NCBI GenBank assembly: GCA_014239255.1
Contig: JAAZZE010000009.1
Location: forward strand, 1-53,377
DNA: 53,377 nt
Reading direction: 5' to 3'
From: Gammaproteobacteria bacterium
GTDB taxonomy: Bacteria; Pseudomonadota; Gammaproteobacteria; Arenicellales; UBA868
Part shown: positions 33,095 through 41,256 of the stretch, one piece after another
Position numbering within the stretch: the stretch's first letter is position 1
How the letters are laid out: the number at the start of each line of letters is the position of its first letter
Notes under the pieces: generated by a model
Seen by the model: the letters and a program-made list of their open reading frames with translations, nothing else
The model's database searches: none
Told to the model about the DNA's origin: nothing
Position numbers and translations under genes: made by a program

Positions 33095-34096
33095 ATGAAA
33101 CTTGGTGATCTTGCACTAAAGATCGGTGGCAAATGCCACGGAAATTCCGACCTTGAGGTTAAAACCCTGGGTACGCTGGAGGATGCAGGGCCAAATGAGA
33201 TCACATTCCTGGTGTCATCTGCGTTACGCGATGATCTTGCCCGTTGTCGTGCGGGTGCAGTGATTTTGCTTGAAGAGGATCTGGATGCCTGGAGTGGACC
33301 TGCGATTATCTGCGACAACCCACACTTAGGTTACGCCCGGGCGGCTCGGGCGCTCGACAATACGCCGACACCGACGGCAGGGATTCACCCCAGCGCCGTT
33401 GTGGCTGCTAGTGCCCAGATTGCAGATAATGCCTCGGTCGGCCCGAACTGCGTTGTCGAGGAAGGGGTAAAGATCGGCCAGTCAGTCGTGCTGGGCCCTG
33501 GCTGCGTGATCGGCGAGGGGGCTTGCATTGGCGATGGCACCCGGCTGTTTGCGAATGTGACTGTCAGTCGGCAGGTGTCTATTGGCGAACGTTGTTTTAT
33601 CAAAAGCGGCGCGGTGCTTGGCAGTGATGGCTTTGGCAACACCAACGAAGAGGGTCACTGGGTTCGTATCCCCCAACTGGGTAGCCTGACGATAGGCGAT
33701 GACGTGCAAGTGGGTGCGGCGACCACGATCGATCGAGGGGCAATCGGCGACACCGTGATCAGCAAGGGTGTGGTCATCGACAACCTGGTGCAGATCGGCC
33801 ACAACGTCCAGATTGGGGAAGACAGCGCTGTTGTCTCGTGTGTCGGTATTGCTGGCAGCGTAGTGATTGGCAAGCGCTGTATCTTGGCTGGCGCTGTGGG
33901 AGTGGCTGATCATGTGAGTATCTGCGACGATGTTCACTTGACCGGTATGGCTATGGTCACTGGCTCTATCGACAAGCCCGGAATGTATTCCTCTGGTACT
34001 GGGCTTTTGCCCACAACTGAGTGGCGCAAAGCGGCGGTTCGTTTTCGACAACTGGACGACCTTGCCAAACGGGTGAAGGCTCTGGAAAAGAAATAA
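33095..34096 (+). CDS. lpxD: UDP-3-O-(3-hydroxymyristoyl)glucosamine N-acyltransferase (LpxD)
   Basis: LpxD N-terminal domain, hexapeptide repeats, DNLVQIGHNVQIG catalytic His region, C-terminal PGMYSSGTGLLPTTEWRKAAVRFRQLDDLAKRVKALEKK. Confidence 0.92.
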   Translation: MKLGDLALKIGGKCHGNSDLEVKTLGTLEDAGPNEITFLVSSALRDDLARCRAGAVILLEEDLDAWSGPAIICDNPHLGYARAARALDNTPTPTAGIHPSAVVAASAQIADNASVGPNCVVEEGVKIGQSVVLGPGCVIGEGACIGDGTRLFANVTVSRQVSIGERCFIKSGAVLGSDGFGNTNEEGHWVRIPQLGSLTIGDDVQVGAATTIDRGAIGDTVISKGVVIDNLVQIGHNVQIGEDSAVVSCVGIAGSVVIGKRCILAGAVGVADHVSICDDVHLTGMAMVTGSIDKPGMYSSGTGLLPTTEWRKAAVRFRQLDDLAKRVKALEKK

Positions 34097-34192
34097 CTCG
34101 GGTTAATTATTGACTCTAAGACACCTAGACTCGATTTTTCAGGATTCTCATGAGTGCTCATCTCAGATCACTCGTTTTTCCTTTACTAGACT

Positions 34193-34221
34193 TTGATACT
34201 TCTACACCTGGACTGTAATAA
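34193..34221 (+). promoter_or_regulatory. Candidate sigma-70 promoter for the pit gene
   Basis: TTGATA (34193-34198), 17-nt spacer, TAATAA (34216-34221). Confidence 0.45.
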
Positions 34222-34404
34222 AATAGCACTGAAATGATACTGCGGCCTGAATCTATCCAAATGGGAAGCGCCAGAGTCATTCCGCCGGTAATGGCCGGTA
34301 CCAATGATTCCGTCGTGCATCAAACGGTACGCTTTATTTTGTAACGGAACAGCTTCACTTGACCCGTGAGTTCTTAGGGTTAGTGATGAATATAGGTTGA
34401 CTCA

Positions 34405-35658
34405 ATGTCCTTTTTCTCGGATGTCCCCCCCGCGCTCTGGGTAGCTGCCTTTCTCGCCCTGTATATGGCATGGGCAATCGGCGCCAACGATGTTGCCAAC
34501 GCGATGGGTACCAGTGTCGGCTCAGGGGCGCTGACAGTTTGGGGTGCGATTCTGGTCGCTGGTATTTTTGAATTTTGCGGCGCGTTTTTTGCCGGTGGAC
34601 ATGTGACTGATACGGTGCGTAAAGGGATGCTTGATCTTGGCATGATAAGCCGGGATCAACTTATTTATGGAATGTTGGCATCTCTAGCGTCGGCGGGTAC
34701 CTTGTTGATCGGTGCTACCCGGTTCGGCTTACCTGTGTCAACCACACACTCGATTGTTGGTGCCATTGTCGGGTTCGGTACAGTGGCTATTGGGTTTGAC
34801 GCAGTGAACTGGGGGAAGATCATGCAGATCGTATTGTCCTGGTTGACCTCACCACTGTTGGCTGGTGTCATTGCGTTTTTTATTTTCCAGATCACCCGAT
34901 CTAAGGTCCTTGATACCAAAGATCCGGTTGCGCAGATTCGAAAGCTCGGCCCGTTATTTTTCTTTTTCGTGTTTTTTATTATTGGCCTCGTGACCCTTTT
35001 CAAGGGCCTCAAGCCTTTGAAGTTAGATCTCAATCTCACCCAGGCATTGATCGGTTCGATAGGTTTGGGAGTCGTAGGAGCTGGACTGGGTATATTCTTT
35101 ATCCGCAGGGTGCATCTGGGGCCGGTAGATAAAAAACACCGATTTAGCCAAGTCGAGCGTATTTTCGTAATTCTCCAGATTCTGACGGCCTGCGCAATTG
35201 CTTTCGCCCATGGCTCCAATGATGTCGCCAACTCAATAGGGCCGTTGGCGGCGGTGGCGCATGCGGTAAGGGGTATGGATCTTGCAAGCAAAGCGCCCGT
35301 TGAACCTTGGATGCTTGCGATTGGTGGCATTGGAATAGTGGTTGGATTGGGTACATGGGGTTACCGGGTGATGGAGACTGTGGGCAAGCGGATTACCGAA
35401 CTGACGCCGAGTCGTGGTTTTGCCGCCCAACTGTCGGCAGCAACGACCATTGTGGTGGCCTCGAGAATGGGTATTCCGATATCCACAACACATACCCTGG
35501 TTGGTGCTGTCCTGGGTGTGGGCCTTGCGCGTGGGATCGGTGCGCTGGACTTGCGCGTAGTCGGAAAAATCATTGCATCATGGGTGGTCACTCTGCCGAT
35601 TTCCGCAGGGCTATCCGTATTCTTTTATTATTTTTTCAAAGGTTTGTTAATTCCTTAG
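34405..35658 (+). CDS. PiT family inorganic phosphate transporter
   Basis: Duplicated GANDVANAMGTSVGSGALT / HGSNDVANSIGPLAAV signatures. Confidence 0.95.
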   Translation: MSFFSDVPPALWVAAFLALYMAWAIGANDVANAMGTSVGSGALTVWGAILVAGIFEFCGAFFAGGHVTDTVRKGMLDLGMISRDQLIYGMLASLASAGTLLIGATRFGLPVSTTHSIVGAIVGFGTVAIGFDAVNWGKIMQIVLSWLTSPLLAGVIAFFIFQITRSKVLDTKDPVAQIRKLGPLFFFFVFFIIGLVTLFKGLKPLKLDLNLTQALIGSIGLGVVGAGLGIFFIRRVHLGPVDKKHRFSQVERIFVILQILTACAIAFAHGSNDVANSIGPLAAVAHAVRGMDLASKAPVEPWMLAIGGIGIVVGLGTWGYRVMETVGKRITELTPSRGFAAQLSAATTIVVASRMGIPISTTHTLVGAVLGVGLARGIGALDLRVVGKIIASWVVTLPISAGLSVFFYYFFKGLLIP

Positions 35659-35667
35659 GAGATATTC

Positions 35668-36336
35668 ATGGCCTGGATAGATCAACTGGTGGGGCGGTCG
35701 CCGATTGCGCCAATGCAAAAACATATGCAGGTTGCCGTCCTCTGCGCCCGTGAGGTAGTTCCCTTACTCGAGGCAATGGCCGTAGGGGATAATGACTCGA
35801 TTCGAGATTGCCGGGCGAAGATAGACCGATTGGAGCATGAAGCGGACCAGATCAAGCATGAGATTCGATCCCACACCCCCAGGCGTTTCATGATGGCCCT
35901 GGACCGTCGCACAATATTGGAGATTCTCGATTACCAGGATTCGATCGCAGATGTTGCCCAGGACATTGCCGAACTGGTGGATCAGCGCAGCATGCACCTG
36001 CCTGATGCACTGAAAGAGCCGGTATTGTCACTGGCCAACAGGGTGGTAGCGGCCTGTGCGCAGGGTCAGCGTATCATTGATGAACTGGACGAACTCGTGG
36101 AGACAGGTTTCGGTGATACGGAGGTTGCACGCGTCGACGAGATGATCTCTGAATTGGGTCGTCTCGAAACCGAAACGGATGCCCTGTTGGATAAAGCCGC
36201 GCGCAAGCTGTTTTCAATAGAGGGAGAACTTGGTGTTGCCACAATCTTTTGGCACCAGGTCATTCGCCAGATCGCAACTCTTGCAGACCTTTCCGAGCGA
36301 GTGGGCAATCGACTGCGCCTATTAATGGCCAACTGA
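35668..36336 (+). CDS. DUF47 (PhoU-like, TIGR00153) family protein
   Basis: PIAPMQKHMQVAVLCAREVVPLLEAM..., immediately downstream of pit. Confidence 0.92.
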   Translation: MAWIDQLVGRSPIAPMQKHMQVAVLCAREVVPLLEAMAVGDNDSIRDCRAKIDRLEHEADQIKHEIRSHTPRRFMMALDRRTILEILDYQDSIADVAQDIAELVDQRSMHLPDALKEPVLSLANRVVAACAQGQRIIDELDELVETGFGDTEVARVDEMISELGRLETETDALLDKAARKLFSIEGELGVATIFWHQVIRQIATLADLSERVGNRLRLLMAN

Positions 36337-36341
36337 TGGGT

Positions 36342-37034
36342 TTACCTCTCATCCGAGTTCGCACTCGATAAATTAGAGCGCAGCAGCCAACCAATCACTG
36401 CAGTTGCGACCACCGCGCCGACCAACTGGGCCGCAATAAAGGCTGGCATGTTTGCCGGCAAGATTCCACTGAACGTGTCGGTCAGGCTCCTGGCGATGGT
36501 CACTGCGGGGTTGGCAAAGGAAGTGGAGGCCGTAAACCAGTAGGCGGCCATAATAAACAGCCCAACGGCGCTCGGCACAGCTTCAGGTCGCCAGCGTAGA
36601 GTCGCCAGGATCGTGGCGACTAGGCCAAACGTAGCGACACTTTCTGAAAACCACTGCGCTGGGCCATTGCGCAGCTGTGTGGAAAACTGGATCAGGGTCT
36701 CTTCAAACATGGCATGCGCAGTCAATGTGCCTGTGACCCCTCCCACGATCTGGACCACGACATAGGCTAGGGCAACCAGACTGGTGACCTCGCGCCGCAG
36801 AACAAAAGCCAGGGTTACGGCTGGGTTGAAATGGGCGCCGGAAATCGGCCCTAGCATAGTAATTAGAACAAATAGGATTGCCCCGGTGGCTATGGTATTG
36901 CCCAGCAACGCGACCGCAGCATTGCCCCCCGCGAGGCGCTCTGCCATGATTCCTGAGCCGACCACTGTTGCTAACAGCAACGCGGTACCGAGAAATTCGG
37001 CAGCCAGTTTTCGTCGCAAAGAGAACTGTTCCAT
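36342..37034 (-). CDS. MIP/aquaporin family channel (candidate arsenic-associated AqpS type)
   Basis: AEFLGTALLLATVVGSGIMAERLAGG, GAHFNPAVT and FANPAVTIARSL NPA motifs; next to arsR. Confidence 0.9.
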   Translation of the reverse strand: MEQFSLRRKLAAEFLGTALLLATVVGSGIMAERLAGGNAAVALLGNTIATGAILFVLITMLGPISGAHFNPAVTLAFVLRREVTSLVALAYVVVQIVGGVTGTLTAHAMFEETLIQFSTQLRNGPAQWFSESVATFGLVATILATLRWRPEAVPSAVGLFIMAAYWFTASTSFANPAVTIARSLTDTFSGILPANMPAFIAAQLVGAVVATAVIGWLLRSNLSSANSDER

Positions 37035-37153
37035 CAGTGGTTTAGCCAGTCGGAAGTGTGTTACCGCTCTCGCTCAACTGAACGCTTAGCGCAAGATGAT
37101 TGAGCAACGCTCGCATAAGGCTTTCCCATGCTCTACCTGTGACCTTCGCCGGT

Positions 37154-37495
37154 TTATTGCTGGGATAAATTTTTATGGGTTGTAGCGGTTAGCGGTGCAC
37201 ACAGCTCCGGTCGCCCACCGCAGCAGTCCTGTACCAGGTAGTCGAACAGCGCTTGGATTCCGTTGGGGTCGATGGAATAGATAATTGATCGACCTCTCCG
37301 GGTGGAAGTCAGCAGGCCTGCGCGGGTGAGTACAGCCAGGTGGGTCGATAATGTGTTGTGAGGGGCATGGAGTTGTTTGGCAATCTTCCCGGCGGCCAAT
37401 CCATCGCGGCCTTGTTCTATCAGAAGACGGAATATCTGTAGGCGACTGTCCTGGGCGAGAGCTGAGAGTCGCGTGACCGCAGTGGATATGTCCAT
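37154..37495 (-). CDS. arsR: ArsR/SmtB family metalloregulator
   Basis: Winged helix (NTLSTHLAVLTRAGLLTSTRRGRSIIYSID) with C-terminal CCGGRPELC thiol motif. Confidence 0.9.
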   Translation of the reverse strand: MDISTAVTRLSALAQDSRLQIFRLLIEQGRDGLAAGKIAKQLHAPHNTLSTHLAVLTRAGLLTSTRRGRSIIYSIDPNGIQALFDYLVQDCCGGRPELCAPLTATTHKNLSQQ

Positions 37496-37498
37496 ATG

Positions 37499-37512
37499 TC
37501 GATTATTATCGA
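37499..37512. promoter_or_regulatory. Candidate ArsR operator TCGAT-TATT-ATCGA
   Basis: Perfect 5-bp dyad abutting the arsR start codon. Confidence 0.45.
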
Positions 37513-37673
37513 AATAAATCTCGCGAGCAAGGCATGAAAAGGTCAGAGTCGATCGTGATATTAAGTGCAGCTATATGGCACGCCCTGGGACAGCAGAGGG
37601 TATTTGCCGGTTGTATACGGGCACTTGCAAGATTTACCCATAAGGGACAGGCATAACGACAGCCTTGATTCAC

Positions 37674-38576
37674 TCAACTTGATCGTTGATACAGCCCATC
37701 AAGCGTATTTGACTCCAGAGCTTCGATTTCACCGCTATCTTGCAGATAGAGTATCGCCGCGAAGATTGACCGGCTGGCAGCCCCGTGCAGACGGATATCG
37801 AGCTTCGGGTATAGTTGCTCGACCATATCGACAATCCTCCAGGGACCGGTCTTGAGTAACTGAATGATGTCTTGCATGCGCTCAAGGCGGTGTGCAATCA
37901 ACGCTTGAACGTAATCGTGCGGGGAGTCCAGCGGTGGTCCGTGGGTGGGCCAATAACGAGATTCAGTTCGGTTGCAAAGCAGGGCCAGACTGGCCAGGTA
38001 GTCGGTCATGTTGCCGTCCGGCGGGATAATCACGCTGGTGGACCATGCCATAACGTGATCCCCGCTGAAAAGCGAATCCTGTCCAGGCACAGCAAAACAC
38101 ATGTGGTTGCTGGTATGGCCAGGGGTATGGATACACTCGATCTCATAGTCGCCCACAGTCAGACATTCCCCATGCTTTAAAAAGTTATCAGGCGTAAACA
38201 GGGTATCGACCCCTTCTTCGATAGCGCTATCATCATGTTCAATGCCACCAGCGTGTGGGCCGAAGGCGTAGGTAGGTGCATCGCAGGCGGCTTGCAGCAG
38301 CCTGGCTCCCGGGGAGTGATCCCGGTGGCAATGCGTCACCAGGATATGACTGATGGTCTCCGAAGAGAGGCTGCTGACAAGGGTATCGATATGATCTGGA
38401 TCGTCTGGACCTGGATCAATAACTGCCACTTGGCCTTGGCCGATGATATAGGTGCCGGTGCCGTGATAGGTAAATGCCCCTGCATTTCTCGCAGTTAACC
38501 TGCGAATATTGGGTGCAACTATCTCAATTTCGCCATAGCGAAACTGGTGGTCTTGGATAAAAGGAATCTCTGGCAC
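37674..38576 (-). CDS. MBL-fold metallo-hydrolase (LACTB2-like)
   Basis: VAVIDPGPDD, HILVTHCHRDHSPGA, HTPGHTSNHMCF, FSGDHVM. Confidence 0.92.
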   Translation of the reverse strand: MPEIPFIQDHQFRYGEIEIVAPNIRRLTARNAGAFTYHGTGTYIIGQGQVAVIDPGPDDPDHIDTLVSSLSSETISHILVTHCHRDHSPGARLLQAACDAPTYAFGPHAGGIEHDDSAIEEGVDTLFTPDNFLKHGECLTVGDYEIECIHTPGHTSNHMCFAVPGQDSLFSGDHVMAWSTSVIIPPDGNMTDYLASLALLCNRTESRYWPTHGPPLDSPHDYVQALIAHRLERMQDIIQLLKTGPWRIVDMVEQLYPKLDIRLHGAASRSIFAAILYLQDSGEIEALESNTLDGLYQRSS

Positions 38577-38586
38577 GACTTAGCGT

Positions 38587-39303
38587 TCAGGAGACATGAG
38601 CCCAGGTTATGGTCGTCGAGTTGAAAGCTTCCAGCGGCCTGAACCGGGCCTTGTAGGTCATTTTCTCGCAGTCGGGGATCCAGTAGCCCAGGTACAGCCA
38701 GTTGTATTCGACCGAGCGGGTCAATTCAATCTGATGCAGTATCGCCAGGGTCCCTGGGCTACGTCGAGCCTGGGTAGGATCAAAGAAGGTATAGACTGCC
38801 GAGAGGCCATCTGCGACATGATCCAGTACAGAAACTGCGAGTAGACGGCGGCCAATACGTAGTTCGATCATGAAAGTTTCGACCTGTGAGCGAGCCAGGA
38901 ACTGCTGATATTTCTCTGGGTCAGGGTCGTCCATGCTGTCGCCGTGATGTCTTTGGGACTGGTAGGCTCGGTACAGGGCAAAGTGCTCTTCACGAAAGCC
39001 CAGAGAGCACAGTTCCATCGCGACGTCACTGTTACGCGTCTGGATACGGCGGAAAGATCTTCCTGGAACAAAATCATTGACTTGAATGCGTACCGACTGG
39101 CACTGGCGACAGGTTGGGCAGTGCGGGCGATAATACACAGCGCCGTTACGCCGGAAGCCATTCCGTATCAGTTTGTCGTACATCGCCGGTGTTACCTCGA
39201 ACTGGGGATCGATAAGCAGGTTTGCCGCAGTCTCACCTTGTAGATAAGGGCATGAGTGTGGTGTGGATTGATACAGGTCTGGTGCTGATTGTTGACGGGT
39301 CAT
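38587..39303 (-). CDS. Arginyl/leucyl-tRNA--protein transferase (Ate/Bpt family)
   Basis: CPYLQGETAANLLIDPQFEVTPAMYDKLIRNGFRRNGAVYYRPHCPTCRQCQSVRI, YLGYWIPDCEKMTYKARFRPLE; ATG at 39303 overlaps the aat stop (ATGA). Confidence 0.95.
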   Translation of the reverse strand: MTRQQSAPDLYQSTPHSCPYLQGETAANLLIDPQFEVTPAMYDKLIRNGFRRNGAVYYRPHCPTCRQCQSVRIQVNDFVPGRSFRRIQTRNSDVAMELCSLGFREEHFALYRAYQSQRHHGDSMDDPDPEKYQQFLARSQVETFMIELRIGRRLLAVSVLDHVADGLSAVYTFFDPTQARRSPGTLAILHQIELTRSVEYNWLYLGYWIPDCEKMTYKARFRPLEAFNSTTITWAHVS

Positions 39304-39995
39304 GCCAACTGTCCCCCCTGTTTTTCTAACTGCCAAGTCTCAGTACTTGTATGGGCATTTACGGCTTGAGCTAGCTGTTGCGCAAACTGTCGCCGGGGCA
39401 GACTCTCGGCACCGAGTGACTCGAGATGTGGTGATGCCACCTGACAGTCGATAAAGTGATAACCCTGCGTTGCAAGCAGCGATGTCAAGCCAATCAGAGC
39501 TGCCTTGGATGCGTCGGTGGTTTGGCTGAACATACTCTCGCCAAAAAACGCTTTGCCGATTGCTATCCCGTAGAGACCGCCAACGAGTTTGGAGCCTTGC
39601 CACGTCTCGATGCTGTGCGCGTATCCCAGCTGGTGAAGCGTGGTATAGGCTTGCTCCATGTCGGATGTAATCCAGGTGCCGGATTGTCCATTGCGGGGTT
39701 GAGTGCACTGCCGGATGACGCCAGCAAAATAGCGATCAGCAGTGATGACGAAGCCTCGTTGGCGAAGACTCCTTCGCAGACTGCGGGAGATCCGGGCTTG
39801 TTGTGGGTACAGGATGGCTCTGGGATTCGGTGACCACCACAGTATCGGCTGTCCGGCGCTGTACCAGGGGAAGATTCCCTGTCGGTAGGCACTCAGTATT
39901 CGTTCAGGATTAAGATCGCCACCGATGGCAAGCAAGCCCTCGGTGGAGGCGGTCTCCAGAGGAGGGAAGGAATATTTCTCGGGGGGGCGGGTCAT
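39300..39995 (-). CDS. aat: Leucyl/phenylalanyl-tRNA--protein transferase
   Basis: FPPLETASTEGLLAIGGDLNPERILSAYRQGIFPWYSAGQPILWWSPNPRAIL; ORF extends to 40121, likely start 39995 or 40007. Confidence 0.97.
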   Translation of the reverse strand: MTRPPEKYSFPPLETASTEGLLAIGGDLNPERILSAYRQGIFPWYSAGQPILWWSPNPRAILYPQQARISRSLRRSLRQRGFVITADRYFAGVIRQCTQPRNGQSGTWITSDMEQAYTTLHQLGYAHSIETWQGSKLVGGLYGIAIGKAFFGESMFSQTTDASKAALIGLTSLLATQGYHFIDCQVASPHLESLGAESLPRRQFAQQLAQAVNAHTSTETWQLEKQGGQLA

Positions 39996-40023
39996 TGTGT
40001 GAATCATTCTAGCACTCGCGAAT

Positions 40024-41256
40024 TCAGGGATTGTGCTTGCGAAATGGTGTATGGGCGTGAAGGACACCGGTATATTCTGCGAGTTGTGAACTTTCCTCAA
40101 TCGTGTATCTCCCGATTGCATCGTGAAACCCCTGATGGGCCAGCCAGTGTGCTGACAGGGTGATTTCAGGCGTGAGTCCCCGGCTCAACTTATGTTCACC
40201 CTGAGCACCGGCCTCGAATCGGCTGAGACCATGTTTAATGCAGTACTCGATCGGGGCGTAATAGCAGACTTCAAAATGCAGATCCGGCACCTGCTCGAGC
40301 GCCCCCCAGTAGCGACCAAACAGGGCAGTTTTGCCGCGGATGAAGAATGCACAAGCAATATCTTGTCCGTTGCGTGTTGCCCGCAATAGCTGTACTGAGT
40401 CGGGAAGTTCCCGCGCGAGTTGCGCAAAAAATTCGCGACTCAGGTAGGCGTACGATCCATGCTCAGCGATGGTATTGGTGTAGCAGGCCGTCAGGAAGTC
40501 CAGGTGACTGGAATTCAACTGGTTACCTTGTAGCCAATGCAAAGTGATCTCCTGCTCACGAACACGACGGCGTTCGCGTAGGATATTTTTTCGTTTTTTT
40601 GAGGACAACTTTTGTAAAAAGTCGTCAAAATCGTGGTAGCCATCATTGCGCCAGTGAAACTGGTGACTCTCGCGACGAACGAAGCCGTTGGCCGTGAGTT
40701 GTGAGAGATCCGAATCGGTGCAGAAAAGACAATGCACAGACGATGCCCCCAGTTGCGTGGCGATCTGCGGCAGCGCCCCGGCAATTATGCTGTGGGTCGA
40801 TGCGTTTTCAAATTCTGGATGGTGTAACAGTCGATTGCCGCTCACCGGTGTGAACGGTACGGCCACAAGTAACTTTGGGTAATACTTAAGGCCCGCGCGC
40901 TGGTAAGCATTGGCCCAGGCCCAGTCAAAGATAAACTCGCCGTAAGAGTGATGCTTAAGATAACAGGGTGCACCGCCGACTAAGGTGTCACCGATGTGTA
41001 CCGTGATGTGGCACGGCGTCCATCCAGTGGTTGTGGTACAACTGCCGCTGTGTTCCAGCGCCTCAAGGAATTCGTGACGCAGGCTGGGGGCATCTTCCGG
41101 AACCAGAGCGTTCCACTGGGAGCGGGGGATCTGATCCATGGCTGCGTGTGTTGTGATGCGGGCCTCAAGCCCCTTATCATTGCCCCCCGCCTCCTTTTTG
41201 GCATCTGACTTAACTGGTTTCTTAATATCTGCCAATGAAGCATCTCCCCGTAGCAA
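40024..41256 (-). CDS. DUF482 / GNAT-like peptidogalycan biosynthesis family protein (COG3146)
   Basis: FHWRNDGYHDFDDFLQKLSSKKRKNILRERRRV, RFEAGAQGEHKLSRGLTPEITLSAHWLAH; N-terminal start uncertain. Confidence 0.88.
   Translation of the reverse strand: MLRGDASLADIKKPVKSDAKKEAGGNDKGLEARITTHAAMDQIPRSQWNALVPEDAPSLRHEFLEALEHSGSCTTTTGWTPCHITVHIGDTLVGGAPCYLKHHSYGEFIFDWAWANAYQRAGLKYYPKLLVAVPFTPVSGNRLLHHPEFENASTHSIIAGALPQIATQLGASSVHCLFCTDSDLSQLTANGFVRRESHQFHWRNDGYHDFDDFLQKLSSKKRKNILRERRRVREQEITLHWLQGNQLNSSHLDFLTACYTNTIAEHGSYAYLSREFFAQLARELPDSVQLLRATRNGQDIACAFFIRGKTALFGRYWGALEQVPDLHFEVCYYAPIEYCIKHGLSRFEAGAQGEHKLSRGLTPEITLSAHWLAHQGFHDAIGRYTIEESSQLAEYTGVLHAHTPFRKHNP

Noticed and set aside
34213-34235. 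CTGTAAT...CTGAAAT as a possible Pho box before pit
   Set aside because: Half-sites are imperfect and spaced 16 bp apart instead of the expected 11 bp
34665-35330. 221-aa minus-strand ORF opposite pit
   Set aside because: Shadow of a membrane-protein gene; no independent coding evidence
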